Below, one piece after another: positions 32,012-43,404 of a stretch of 64,000 nt of DNA; positions within the stretch are counted from its first letter, which is position 1; each line of letters starts with the position of its first letter. The DNA lies in assembly GCF_947179515.1 (NCBI RefSeq), contig NC_067490.1, positions 26,827,827-26,891,826 on the forward strand, in the 5' to 3' direction. The stretch comes from Apodemus sylvaticus. Taxonomy: Eukaryota; Chordata; Mammalia; Rodentia; Muridae. A program made the translations under genes and the position numbers. A model generated the notes under the pieces. It did not search any database. It had not been told where the DNA came from and worked only from the letters and a program-made list of their open reading frames with translations.

Positions 32012-32229
32012 TAAAAAACAAAAGCAAACAAACAAACTCCAGGATCTCATGTAGCCCAGGCTGGCCTCCTTGTCCCTATCCAGCTGAAGATCACCTCGAC
32101 CTGATTCATCCACACCTGTGTAAGGGATTCCACACCACACCTGCTGTATTTGGTGCTGGGGAATCAAACTCAGGGCTCAGTGCATGCTGGGTAAGCACTC
32201 TCCCAGTTAGCCATCCTTCCAACCCCTGG
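32012..32229 (-). mobile_element. B4 (ID-B1) SINE
   Basis: A-rich tail side (AAACAAAAGC...), B1-like 'catgtagcccaggctggcc', then ID-like 'tttggtgctggggaatcaaac' and 'gtgcatgctgggtaagcac' in reverse. Confidence 0.8.
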
Positions 32230-34150
32230 GAGATATACACTCATCTGTCTCACACCGGGTCTCAAATAGGTTCCCTGTGCCCGGGGGGCCCTCTGGGTGC
32301 TGTGGCTGGGTGTAGCGAAGCAGCAGCCTCTCTTCCCACTCATAGACTCTGTGCTCAGAATGGGGACTCTGGGAGTCACCGCAGGTGGGCGGGGCATCCA
32401 GTAGACCAGCTGGTGGGTCAGCCACTGCTGGCTCCCACACAGGAGAGGTGAGAGCTGGTGTTAGCTTGAGAGGACCCAGCGAGTACAATGGGTCAGGCTG
32501 TCGGGAAGGAAGTGCAGAGCCAGCCGATAAGTCTTCAGCGTTGCCACAGTGAGAAGGGACGGAGAGTGATGGCTGCCTTGGGGATGTCCCAGCTGGGCTG
32601 ACATGTGCCATAGCACCTGAAAGTGGTGGTAACTGTGTTTGTCAAGGGTCTGTGAATTCGCTTGTGAGTGTTCCCTCCGTGGGCATGTGCACAGGATATC
32701 ACAGAGCAGAGTGCTCTCCTCATAAAGGCCCATACTCTGCTCATCCTTCCGATGATTGCCAGGACTTGCTGTATTTAAGCCAAGCATTCGGTCCTCAGCA
32801 AGACAGAAAGAAAATTGAACGATTTGCGCTGGGGACACTATGTCCAGCCCTGATGTACGAGAGTGTGTCGTACTCTGTGGTTACAAAGCATCAGAAACAA
32901 TGATGAAGGACTTTGGCCACAGAGAGGGCTCGCTCCTTTGAGAAGCATCCACGCTGGGAGTCGGTGAATTGCTGTGTGGCTTTGCCTTTGTTGCCAGCCC
33001 TCTCTGGGCTTGGTGTCCTTTCTCGGGAGAGAGTGGTACGGAGCAATATGGCCAGTAGAGGCAGACCCACAGGAGTAAGCTGTCTGGCGCTCCCCCCCTA
33101 CCCTCATCTTTCCACCCAGGCTTCGGGTAGAGCCGTGGGTGCAGGGCTTTTCTGGTCACACCACAGGGTGGACCACTGGTCATGGTACAATCTATCCAGA
33201 ACTGCATGACCTGCCACGGTCAATTTGCTGAGTTCCTGCATCGCCTCACAGTGGCCAGTGGGGAAGATATGTCTGGGCCCATTTCGCAGGGAAGGACACT
33301 GAAGCACAGTTTCCTTCCTGGACCTCTCCAGAAAGGAGAGATGGGGCTGAAGATGGTCCAACATGGCGCCTGGCTGATGGTACTGATGCTGTGAGCCAGA
33401 GGCAATAGGAAGTCTCTGGACCTGGCCCATATCAGCCAGGGATCTGGGCCCTGCCCATTGTGCTGGATAAGCAAACCCTGCAGGGGCTCTGCTTGCCCAA
33501 AGCTCAATCCCTGGGCTCCCTTCCCCCCGGCCGCTGGAGAGCTGGATGCCCCCACATCAACCCTCATAAGGGACTGTAGCAACCGAAGAGCCTAATCAGC
33601 CAGGCCTGGTGTGGTCTGATAAGCAAGAGTCGCCCACATGCCGGAGAAGCTGGGTGTGAGCGAGTGAGTAGCTGAGATCTGATTGCAAGCTGCCCACCCT
33701 GCCTTGAACTCATCACTAGAAGCCTGCCATTTCAATGGTCATGAGGGGGGGGGATGCACCAGGCCGTATCCCACTGCTCTGGAGACCGGCTACCCTTTGG
33801 TTTCCCTGCAGAGAACCACTTGCCTCCAGTTCCTGGGTCAACCCAGCACAAGCCCTGCCCTTCATCCCAAGGATTTGCCTGGCTCCTGTGTCCTCACCGT
33901 TCTTGGTGAGCCTATGAAGACTTCAGGCCAGGGTAGGTCCCTTCCTTGACAGAATGGTAATACCGGTGAGCTGGCACTTGGGGATGTGGGGTTCTATGCG
34001 GGAATGCCCTTGAGAGAGACCCAGAATGAAAGTCTGTGAGACTAGAGCAGATATCACTTTATCAACAGAAGATGCTGAAATGAAGGGTGCGGCACGCGCC
34101 AACGATGAGTCTGAAGGCAGACATTACATGCTCCACACAGAGTAACAGGA
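32230..34150. other. unique sequence, no gene recognised
   Basis: Almost 2 kb without a clear repeat. Overlapping frames up to 134 codons occur on both strands, none recognisable. A short MIR-like reverse piece may lie at about 33270-33310. Confidence 0.45.
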
Positions 34151-34320
34151 GGGCTGGGGATCTGGCTCGGCTGGTAATGCCTGCCTAGATGATGAGGTCC
34201 TCACACTGATCCCACCATGGCATAAAGCCTTCAGTCTGAAACTTGGGGGACAGAGACAGGAGAAGGTAGAGTCATCCCTAGCTACACAGTGAGTTCAAAG
34301 CCAGTCTTGAACCCAAAATA
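34151..34320 (+). mobile_element. B4 (ID-B1) SINE, first of a pair
   Basis: 'gggctggggatctggctcgg' ID-like head and B1-like 'cctagctacacagtgagttc' body in sense orientation. Confidence 0.65.
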
Positions 34321-34507
34321 GGAGCAGGCAAGTAGCCCTGTGGGTAGGCCCTAGGTTCAATCCCCAGCATCACATAAACCTGAGCAGAGTGGTATATGCG
34401 TGTAATCCTCGAAGGTGGAGGCAGGTGTGTGTGTGTGTTTGTATGGTTTGTGTGTTTGCATGTGTGTGTTTATATATGTGTTTGCGTGTGTGTATTTGTG
34501 TGTGTGT

Positions 34508-34567
<60 letters not shown>

Positions 34568-34620
34568 CAAGGCCATCCCTGGCTTCACATCAAGTTTAGA
34601 GGCAGCCCAGAGTCTAAGAA
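34321..34620 (+). mobile_element. B4 SINE split by a GT/GA microsatellite
   Basis: ID-like 'ggttcaatccccagcatc' and B1-like 'gtgtaatcctcgaaggtgg' lead into (GT)n at 34424-34508 and (GA)n at 34509-34562; the B1 body resumes at 'gttcaaggccatccctggc'. About 140 bp of simple repeat thus sits in the middle of the SINE rather than at its tail. Confidence 0.8.
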
Positions 34621-34627
34621 AGAAAAC

Positions 34628-34755
34628 TCATGTGACCTTTTGAGCAAGAAAGACATGTTAGACTTGTCACCCAAGGCAGGATTCGTGGCAGGGGAAAAAA
34701 AGTGATAAACTGGACTTCAAATGAAAAGCTCTGTTGTGTGAAACAATGATCCTCA
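34628..34755 (+). mobile_element. ancient L1 ORF2 remnant
   Basis: 'gacatgttagacttgtcacc' to 'gataaactggacttcaaatg' follows the late ORF2 region of old L1 elements. Frame lost. Confidence 0.45.
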
Positions 34756-35444
34756 CTTCATAATAAGAGCGCTGGAGACTCACGGTAGCCAGAGCAGAGC
34801 AGTTTGTTTTACAACCTGGAAAAATCCAGAATCAACCAAGAGAAAAGGGAAAGAGGCTGGTGTGCAGATCTGGTGCCAAACAGTGTGTATTGTTTGTTTG
34901 TTGTTTTGCTTTCTTTATAGCCCATTTCCTACTCTCTGACCTCCTCATTGGCTGTGGTTCACTCTTCCTGGGGCTTCATATAGTCACCACAGACACAAAG
35001 ACTTGCCTGGTGTACATCCGGGAGCCTGAGATTCCCTCCCTTTCTGATACACGGGCTCAGTAACTTTTCAACCCTAGGATGAGTTGGGAACGCTAGACAA
35101 GCAGGCCCCATCCTCCAGTGAGACAAGATGGAAGACTCGTGCCTCCTGCTTCTTTGTGATTCTCCAAAGAGCTCTAAACACACCTCCCAGTGAGAATGGA
35201 CCAGAAGGATTTATTCCTTACATCTGGATGCTGCCAAGAGGATGGACAAGCCACAGGCTGGGAGGCTGTCTGTGTAAGGGAGGATCTTGGAGAGCTCTCC
35301 TGCCCTAAGACAGGAGGAAATCTGGGAACACCAAAGGAAGCAACTTTCTATCTCTCGTCTTCGCCATCTTAGGACTCTTACTTGGTTCTAACTGGGTGAG
35401 TTGCTTCCTTCCACAGACTCTGCTCAAAGCCATTCTTACTGTGG
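34756..35444. other. unique or highly decayed sequence
   Basis: No gene or repeat family recognised with confidence. Confidence 0.35.
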
Positions 35445-35535
35445 GGCCTGCACACACCTGGAGTCCCAGCACCCAGGAAGCTTCAGCAAGAGGATCCCGA
35501 GTTCGAGGTCAGCCTCAGATGACAATTTTATGCTA
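35445..35535 (+). mobile_element. old B1-like fragment
   Basis: 'ctggagtcccagcacccagg' and 'gagttcgaggtcagcctcag' are B1-like, diverged. Confidence 0.55.
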
Positions 35536-35764
35536 CAAAGGTACCTAGAACTCTGTACCTGCAAGTGAACTGGCACCAGGCACAGTCAAGTGACCAGATT
35601 CCTTGACCCCTTCAACCGTACACATCCATGACAGCTCACCTGGGTCAGTGAGTCTCAACCCGGGACGACCCTCCACACATCATGGCGTTGCAAGGTGGCA
35701 GTCTCTATGGCTGGCACTCCAGTGCTCCTCCCGGCTGGCTTTGGTACTGTGTACCCCATACCTT

Positions 35765-35862
35765 CACTTTGTAGCCCAGGAGGACCTTGAACTCCAGGCA
35801 ATGCTCCTGCCTCAGCTTCCCCAAGTGCTGGGATTGGAGATATATACACCACCACACCCAGC
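35765..35862 (-). mobile_element. B1-like fragment
   Basis: 'gtagcccaggaggaccttg', 'ccccaagtgctgggattgg' and 'caccaccacacccagc' are B1 in reverse. Confidence 0.75.
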
Positions 35863-36281
35863 TAAACATCTCTTTCTTTGTCTGCACATAGAGAGAGTTT
35901 AGGCCAAAGCATTTGACATGTCTTCAAAATGTCAATGAACCACTTGGGAAATAGAAAACTGATTTAACGGTTTTCCCCAGGTCTTACTCAATTATGAATT
36001 TAATATTCTTGACATTTTCCTTTACTTCAAAGCAGCCTCAGAGCCTCTCGAGCCTGGAGAGAGGATGTCAGAAGCATGGGTGTTGTCACAAAGGTGCGCA
36101 AAAGGCACAGCGCCTCTTCCTTGGCAGGGTCCCCACTTTTGAACTGGAAAGGATGAAAACAGGTAAAGGCCAGAAGTCATGACAATTTCTTATGGCCCTG
36201 TCTGTGTGGGGACTGTGGTCACACGGTCCAGGCTGCTCTGTCACGGATGCCTTGTAACTGTGGCTGGATGGCACGTTTCTA
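35863..36281. other. unique sequence, no feature seen
   Basis: Unique, partly AT-rich (35900-36010). No gene or repeat recognised. Confidence 0.35.
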
Positions 36282-36350
36282 AAGGCCTCAGTTCTTTCAC
36301 CTGTAGAATGGGGTACCAGCTCCTTCGTGAGGAGGCTCTCTAATACTTAG
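36282..36350 (+). mobile_element. MIR fragment
   Basis: 'gcctcagttctttcacctg' then 'tagaatggggtaccagc' is the MIR 3' core in sense orientation. Confidence 0.55.
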
Positions 36351-36591
36351 TGAGCGGTAGTCATGGGGATAGCTAATTCTGTCAGAATCACCTAGGAAAT
36401 AAAAGATTAATCCTGATATTCCACCTGAGATCCAATCCTGAGACTGGATTGAGAAAATCCAATTTCACCATTTTGGGACAATTTTTTATTAAATTGGTCC
36501 AAAGCTTTATTAAATATTAAATACTAACTAAGAGAAGGACTTTGGTCAAGACTACTCTCTGCAATTTCCCAGCTGAATGGCTCTGAGATAC

Positions 36592-36623
36592 GTGGTGGTG
36601 GTGGTGGTGGTGGTGGTGGTGGT
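36592..36623. repeat. (GGT)n microsatellite
   Basis: About ten GGT units. It lies 63 bp upstream of the ZNF143-type site. Confidence 0.97.
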
Positions 36624-36685
36624 TGTGGTTACAAAGAGAAAATAATAGGCCAACGTACTTTCCCAGGAGGCTTTTGTTATCAAGA

Positions 36686-36705
36686 ACTACAACTCCCAGC
36701 ATTCC
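36686..36705 (+). promoter_or_regulatory. ZNF143/Staf-type binding site
   Basis: ACTACAACTCCCAGCATTCC is a near-exact match to the long SBS consensus (ACTACAAYTCCCAGCATGCC) bound by ZNF143/ZNF76 and associated with THAP11/HCFC1. A match this long is very unlikely by chance. Such sites normally sit in CpG-rich promoters or at looped regulatory elements; here the surroundings are not CpG-rich and no gene is visible. Binding is inferred. Confidence 0.75.
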
Positions 36706-36719
36706 GGGAGGTTACCTGT

Positions 36720-37246
36720 TCCTTCGGCAGGTAAGGCTTACAAGTTAATTCTGGGTATTATCCTACTGGCATGTGTTTCAGGGGTTTCCAGATGGGGTTC
36801 ATTGAGGTTGGAGGATCTACCCTAGACATGAGTAACACTAGTACTCGGATGGGGTCGTGAATGAAAACGGGAAACACCCTGGACAGCACTCCTCCTGTCT
36901 CTCAGCTTCCTGATTATGACCAAGCATGTCACACTCCAGCCACCTTGCCTTTCCTGCTATGATGGCCTAGCCTCTGCAGCAGTGGGTCAAGATAATGCCT
37001 TGCCTCCTGGAGTTGCTTGTGCCACCTATTTTAACACAGCAACAAGACAAGGAACTATTGTGCCTACTAACATCCGGCCACACTAACAGTAAGACTAGAG
37101 CCCCACTGTGAGCCAGCCAGAACACTGCTGGGGTCATGCTGGGGTCATATTGAATTACATCACAGACTGATGCCAAGCAGGCCTGGTCGTGAAGGGGGAT
37201 GTACGTCTGTAGCACAGACATAAGGGAGACGGATTGCGGACCTACA
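36720..37246. other. unique sequence, no gene recognised
   Basis: Unique sequence downstream of the ZNF143-type site. No recognisable exon or repeat. Confidence 0.4.
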
Positions 37247-37445
37247 ACAACGGTTCTCAGCCTTCCTAATGTTTTCACCCTGTACTATAGTTGCTCGTCT
37301 AATGGCGACCGCCCCCCAGTCATAAAATTATTTTTGTTGTTACTTCATAATTGCGCTTTTGCTACTTTTATGAATCACGATGTAGATCTTTTTGGAGACG
37401 GACGTTTGCCAAAGGGTCACGACCTGCAGGTTGAGAACCACTTTT
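37247..37445 (+). mobile_element. URR1-type hAT-Charlie DNA transposon
   Basis: Terminal inverted repeats 'aacggttctcagccttcc' and 'caggttgagaaccact' flank 'cataaaattatttttgttg', 'ttacttcataattgcg' and 'ttatgaatcacgatgtag', the layout of the rodent non-autonomous URR1 element. No transposase, so it is a short internally deleted copy. Confidence 0.88.
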
Positions 37446-37982
37446 CTAGAATGTTCCATGTCTTACGGAAGTTCTGAGGCCTTCCAGCACCGCCTCAGTC
37501 TCTGTACCAGTGGAAGAGAAGGGCAGAAGTCCTGTTGGAGCCCAGAACTACATGATACCAGACAGATTCCTGGTGGCACTCTCTAGGAACTGTCCCTAAG
37601 CCTTCCAGAGATATCTGAGACCTGGAACAGATGGTCTGCATTCTTGCCCTGTCCTGGGTTTATGGAGGGTTGGAGGGAGGTGGTCCCTGGGAATTGTGAA
37701 GGAAACGTGACACTGGCCCTGCATGGAGCACCAGAGTCAAGGCCTAAGTGAACATTAGCCCCTTTGCAGCCTGGGCTGCCAAGCCTGGGTGTACTGTCTC
37801 ACCGCCCTGGCCTTTGCTTTCCTGGCTGAGGAAGAACAGGAGACTGGAATGCTTACTACGGTGCCTGAGATATGGCAGCCTCAGTCAGAGCCACACACTT
37901 CGATGGCCGCTCTGGGTATTAGCCAAGGACAACCAGAGCAAGCCTGAGGCCTCAAGAGCAACTGGTTGACAAACTATGCTGC

Positions 37983-37984
<2 letters not shown>
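37446..37984. other. unique sequence, no gene recognised
   Basis: Unique sequence, moderately GC-rich; no recognisable gene. Confidence 0.4.

Positions 37985-38056
<72 letters not shown>
37985..38056. repeat. (CT)n(CA)n compound microsatellite
   Basis: About 21 CT units followed by about 15 CA units. Confidence 0.98.
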
Positions 38057-38057
<1 letters not shown>

Positions 38058-38229
38058 TTCCTTTGGAACCAGCCCCACAGTTGCCCAGTTTTGTCCCAGG
38101 CCAAACTCTTAGAGACATCAGAAAATTATCCATCCAGGCCCTGATGTCTTGGGCTAGAGAACAGGCCAGGGGGAAGGGGGCGGGACTTGGGGAGTGACAG
38201 GCCAACCTCCTCTGGTCTCCCTGGAGATG

Positions 38230-38460
38230 TCACAGGCTTAGCAGGGGCTGCTTGACACATGTCGGATAAAATAAAAGAAAATAAATAACAATGTTTATAA
38301 GAAGATTAGCAGGAAGGCAGGAAAATTTCTCTGGGGAGCCCTTGGCTGCATCTGGAAGTGACAGCCCCATCACCTTATCAGAGTCATAATGAGGTGCCAG
38401 GATTTGGGGTCATTAAAAATCCTCTCTGGATGGGCGGCTCTCTCTCCATCGCCTTTGATG
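38230..38460. promoter_or_regulatory. candidate conserved non-coding element
   Basis: Repeat-free block mixing AT-rich motifs in a GC-rich setting: forkhead-like TGTTTAT at about 38290, GATA-type CTTATCAG at about 38375 and 'gtcattaaaaatcc'. Inferred only; no conservation data. Confidence 0.3.
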
Positions 38461-38695
38461 GAGGCCTGGTGGCTGCTGGGTCCCTTCCCCCACCGCCATC
38501 ACACCCCCTTGGCTGTCCCCTGCTTGCCTGGATGCAGAGGTGAGATGTTGATGCCTAGCTCAGCGGAAGTAATGCAGCAGGACATCCCAATTTGTGCCTG
38601 GGTCCCCGCAGGCACAGAGCCCTTCTCCCAGTGTGGATTAGCTCTGTTTTATCTGGGCTCCTTCAGTGGTAAAGTGGGGGTAGGGGAATCTGCCG

Positions 38696-38698
<3 letters not shown>

Positions 38699-38741
<43 letters not shown>

Positions 38742-38745
38742 TGTG
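38699..38745. repeat. (GT)n microsatellite
   Basis: About 46 bp of GT with one TA interruption. Confidence 0.98.
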
Positions 38746-40012
38746 ACTCCAGGCTGTACTGTCCAGAGGAGCTGGCCCTGCAGCCCAGGCAAGACCAGGC
38801 TTGGAAACTGAGGTCTGGAAGGAAGGCTGGGCAGAGACTGACAAGTGTGGGGGCGGAGCCAGTCTTTGACCTGGGCGGAACATTCACAGCCCTGCATTGA
38901 AGGGTTTGTGGGTCTGTGATCGGGTGGAGGGAATAAAGCAGACGTGTGTGGTGGGACCATTGAAGGCAGTGAGGGCCTGTCACCAGGGCAGACACTGGGT
39001 GACCTGAGAAGTCAGGTCAACAAGAGCGGACAGATTTACAGGCCAAGGTCCACAAGTGGATATCTGTCACACACATCCCTCCCTCCTGACTAGACACCCT
39101 GAGCCCTCTCCATCCCCACTGCTATTATGAAGAAAGCACTCCGTTCCCCTGGTCCCAAAGCTTATCTTCCAGGCACTCCAAGCATACTTGTGGTCTATCG
39201 ACTTTTCTCCGCCTCTCACTGGTCGCGTGTCCCTTGAGGGATAAGTTTGAGCAGGGAGGATTATTACTAAGCAAGAAACTGAGGCCGGCAGCAGCCCTAT
39301 AGGAAAGTCCGCTCAAAGCACCACTGGTCCACACCATGTCTTTATGTTCTGGGCAGATTCATTCCCATCCTGGAAAGCCCTGTGGCTGGCAGTTCAGTGA
39401 GGCTGAATTCATTTCCTAGTTGTTCCTCAACCAAGCCCTGTTCCCTATTCAGTATACGGATCTGCCCGATTGAATGTCATAGCCCTGTTGTTGCGTCTGA
39501 CTGCTTGGGGGTATCCGGAAGGTCTTTTTCAGCCGATGAAGGCCCACTGGTAAAATGGTAACTGCCAGCCATCCCCATGACTAGGCTACGCTGAGGAAGG
39601 AAAGGGCCAGCTCTGTCTACAAGCAGGAAAGGCAATGATGAGAGGATGAGGTCGTACCCACCCACTGCAGGTGTCCCCTCTCAAGGCCGTGCCTCTTCCA
39701 GCCTCTGAAGTTTCTGATTCTCTCTAGGCTGATTCTATGGGAAAGGACCTTACATCGTACGACAGCCTTGGCTCCATCTCCCCTCTGGAGGAGTCAGGGT
39801 CAGGGAGCAGTCAAGTGGACCGAGTACGACCGATCCCAACTCAGGGCTAAAGCCAGGATTCAAGCGTTCTCCATTGCTCCAGGGACCCCTCACCAGTAAG
39901 GGCTACGAAAGAAGGTCTCTGCGTGGCACTGCTGCCCACATAGCAGGGCCTCTGTGCTCTGGACAGGGATGGACAGACTCCTGTTTGTTCAAGTCACCAT
40001 GGGACTTTGATG
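38746..40012. other. unique sequence, no gene recognised
   Basis: Repeat-poor unique sequence. No reading frame with a known motif. Confidence 0.4.
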
Positions 40013-40163
40013 TCTGAGGTTCGGGCAGAGCCCAAGAAGAGAGGCCCCTCTGGATGAGGCTATGGCTTGGACTCTTACCATAGAGGCTTTGTGGCCTTTC
40101 TGTGACCATCAAAGACCCTCTGGGCATCAGATCTGCACCTCAGATCAATGCACAGCTGCAGCA
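40013..40163 (+). repeat. local duplication, copy A
   Basis: Aligns end to end with 42683-42840 in direct orientation, roughly 85% identical by eye, with one insertion of about 4-6 bp. Shared blocks include 'gagcccaagaagagaggcc', 'tctggatgaggct' and 'gcatcagatctgcacctca'. Flanks differ. I do not recognise a repeat family. Confidence 0.85.
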
Positions 40164-40694
40164 ATAGTTCAACTTCAGAGAGCCTCTGTGCCTAGTTCTT
40201 ACCTCGGTCCCGCCTGAGCACCGGAGTCCAGGACTTCCTGGCTCAAACCTGGGTCTCAGATGCAAGGCGGGAGCAGCACCTGGGGGTCAGAACAGTCAGG
40301 GGTGCTTACAGAATCCCAGGTCAGGACAGGACCTACAGCTGCACTTGAGCTGGGCACTAGGGCCTCTGTTGAATATCCTGTCCCATCGAAGACCAGCTAT
40401 GGGGCTTGCTGAGAGGAGGACTCTAGGAGCGCAGGGTGGAGTTTTGTCTTTGCAGCTGTGACACCCAATACCTGGGGCCCCTGTGGCTTTCAGTTCTGGT
40501 TCTGGGCTCTGTGCCGGCTCCCATGGCCATGAGGTGTTTCTGTGTCACACTTACTGGCGGTGACAGAAGACCGGATTTAGCACATAATTTACTTCTGAAA
40601 AAAAACCAAAAACAAAAACAGTCGATTCAAGGCCACCCCTTGCATGCTGTCTCCCTCAACTGTTTGCTTCCAGTGTTAACGCAAGAGCTCCTGA

Positions 40695-40845
40695 TAATAG
40701 CAATAATAAATAATAGTGAGTATTTATGGGGCGTGTCCTCCATGCCAGGCACTGCTGGGTGCTCTATTTGTAGCACCCTGCTGGAAGCCAGGAACACTGT
40801 TAACCCACTCTTCAGAAGGAAGCCCCAAGTCTCAGAGACATCACT
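40695..40845 (-). mobile_element. MIRb-type SINE
   Basis: 'caataataaataatagtgag', 'ccatgccaggcactgctggg' and 'ttaacccactcttcagaagg' are the MIR 3' half read in reverse. Confidence 0.75.
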
Positions 40846-42682
40846 GCTCCTGGGCTGGCTTGCACCAGATCTGGAAGACTTCATTGCTCTTGGCAGCTGA
40901 GTGAAGCTTTGCCACCGTCTCCCGGGGCTAGCCTGGGCTATAGTGGGAGGTCCAGTGGGTCTTGACTGTGGGAATGAGTAGGCTGGCCATTGTTACTGAT
41001 AGTCCCTCCTCCCCAGAGCCTGTCCCTTAGGGAGCCCCTCCCACATTGCTTCTTCGCTGGTGGCTCTGCAATGAGTCACTTCCTGCACTTTGATATCTGC
41101 CCGGGGGGGGGGGGGGTGGGGGGGGGAAAGGCCAGATGACGCGGTCTATATTATTGGAGGAGCCAGAACTCATTAGCTTATACAACATCTGAGCTGGCAG
41201 GGCAGAGGTGGGTGGGGTGGACCCAGAAGCTCCTGTGTAGACATTGTTCTGGCCACCCCCAGACAGAGCTCCCCAAAACTCCTTCATCATTCATGAGCCC
41301 CTGGAATTACTTGTTTTGATTGCTGTGGAGGACCGGGGTCCGGGTTGGGGGGGAAACTGAGGCTGGCCTCCTTGTGGCCCAGGACCTCTTCCTCTGTTTC
41401 AGAACTGATCTGATCCTGAACCCTTCTTTGAGGTCAGGGAGGGGAGAGAGGAAAGAAAAGAGCTAGCTCCAGGAAGCATTTGTGGGTTGGTTTCCCTCCC
41501 TCCCTCCTCCCTCCTTCCCTCCACCTCTCAACAAAGCAAAACATTTCTGTAGGCAAATGAGCTGGGGAGGAAAAAGAAGTCACTGCTGGAGACCAGCATG
41601 ATTAATGGCCAAGGAAATGAGTGACCAGCAAGACCAGGGCTGAGGGAAGCGGGACAATTGAGCCTGAGCACGCGATGCGATGCGACGCATAGCTAAGCAT
41701 CTGAGGGGTGTGGCCAGGCTGGGGGACTGAGGCTGAGGTCCCACTGAGCACACGCTTCCTTCCATCCCAGGGAGGAGACTGACCGATAAGAGCAAAAACT
41801 CAGATGCTGGGGGTATCAGGCACAGGGAAGCAGTCAGGACGGCCTGCAGGGGACCAGGGGATGGGGACATGCTCCTCCCAAGCAGGTATCAACCATGAGC
41901 TCTCTCACATGTCCTCTGCCGTCTTCTACCACGCGCTGTCTAGGACAAAGGGTAAGAGGGAGATCACCCCACAGCCCCTAAGATCTGTGACTTTATCATC
42001 TCATCTGGTGTTGCCCCACCCAGCACAATCAAGTTAGCCAAACCCTTCCCTTCCCCCCAGCTAGGTTATGCTCATAGGTTATATTAAAGGGGACATGCCT
42101 GGTCCTGGGTCTGAGTGATGGTATCTATGCCTCCCAAATGCCAGGACCTACAGGCTTATAATCAGGGGCCAGACAACGGCTGTGCTGGGTCCCTAGTCAT
42201 ATAATGTGTATTTGTGTTGGATTGACAGAAACTACTAATTCTTGTCAAGGGTCCTAGTATATCTTAGACTGAAGGCTGGTTGGATGCTCAGCCTGCCCCC
42301 ATCCCCATAACAGAACCTCCTATCTCCCTGACCAGTCCTTCCCTGGCCTTGGGGATGGCATCTGTCTAATGGGCACTTGCTATGAGTCCCCTTTACAGGT
42401 GACTGCAGTCTTGACCTCCGCCAGTAGCCACGCCCCATCACCCAGGCACAGTGGAGCTTTCTCCAATCCAAGAGGTTCCCTGACCAACACAGGGTTAAGT
42501 CCAGCGGCCCCTCCCTCCCTCCCTCTCATGTGAGCTCTTTCCCATGTGACAAAAGGCCCTGGGCTAAGAATGGGCTGGGTGGCTGCTTCTGGATCTGCCC
42601 GGTTTTCTGTGTCTACCACCCTAGGTGCCCCAAGTTAGGGTCCTATGGCTTCTTTCCTATGGCTGAGCCCCTAAAACCTGTT
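40846..42682. other. unique sequence with a G-rich tract
   Basis: Repeat-poor. 41103-41126 is G14-T-G9, a strong quadruplex candidate. 'gcgatgcgatgcgacgc' at about 41672 is a short CpG-bearing tandem. Pyrimidine tract at 41490-41530. No gene recognised. Confidence 0.45.
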
Positions 42683-42840
42683 TCTGAGCTGCAGATAGAG
42701 CCCAAGAAGAGAGGCCACTCTGGATGAGGCTGTGCCTTGGACTGTTTCCACAGAGTCTCTTTCCATGTGGCCCCTCTGTGATAATCAAAGACCCTTGGGG
42801 CATCAGATCTGCACCTCAAACCAACTGCACAGCTGCAGCA
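42683..42840 (+). repeat. local duplication, copy B
   Basis: Partner of 40013-40163, 2.67 kb downstream in the same orientation. The similarity starts at TCTGAG and ends at CTGCAGCA in both copies. Confidence 0.85.
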
Positions 42841-43017
42841 TTTGAGAGGGGGAGGGGAGAGGCCTCAGGCCCCAGGGCTGCTCCGTTGGAGAGCCAAGAT
42901 TTGATGCAGGGCCTGGGTTCACTTACAGAGCCCACCCAAACCCCTTCTCCATCTTCTTCCACCTTCCCATGATCCTTTTCTGTTTTACCCAAGCCTCAGT
43001 CTTTGACCATTACACAC

Positions 43018-43120
43018 CTAAACTGAGGCACAGATTGGTTAAAAATAACTCATGACGGTTTGCCCAGCTGTAAGGGGCCTATCGGTAACTAGAGCCTGCA
43101 TTCTTAGCTGTCCGGAATAC
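43018..43120 (-). mobile_element. MIR SINE
   Basis: 'aaactgaggcacagattgg', 'gtttgcccagctgtaagg' and 'actagagcctgcattctta' match the MIR core in reverse. Confidence 0.65.
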
Positions 43121-43404
43121 ATCCCACTGCCACAAATCGACCCTCTTCTGCAAGCTGTCAGTCAAACACCCCTCCCACTTCCAGAGCTTAGGCCAAAGGT
43201 AAGAAGTACCATGACCTCCATCAGCAATGTGAGTGGGCACACCCTGCCAGAGCCTGGTTCCCCTGTCCCCTAGCCTCCCCGGGGAGTGGGGGGTGGGGGC
43301 TGGGGGGCGTGGCTCACGTGTCTGCTGCCCCCCACCCCTGGCCTGCTTTGCTGCTGAGGGTTCAGCTTTGACTCCCAGCGCCCCAGCTTTAGGTCGGCAC
43401 CATT

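Noticed and set aside
35225..35260. 'gacaagccacaggctggg' as continuation of the L1 at 34628-34755
   Set aside because: The phrase fits L1 ORF2, but the 480-bp gap holds no recognisable L1 or insertion, so linkage is unsupported.
36420..36480. CAATCC...GGATTG hairpin and TCAGAATCACCT as a MER5-like DNA transposon
   Set aside because: Only a 6-bp stem and one short phrase match; not enough to call an element.
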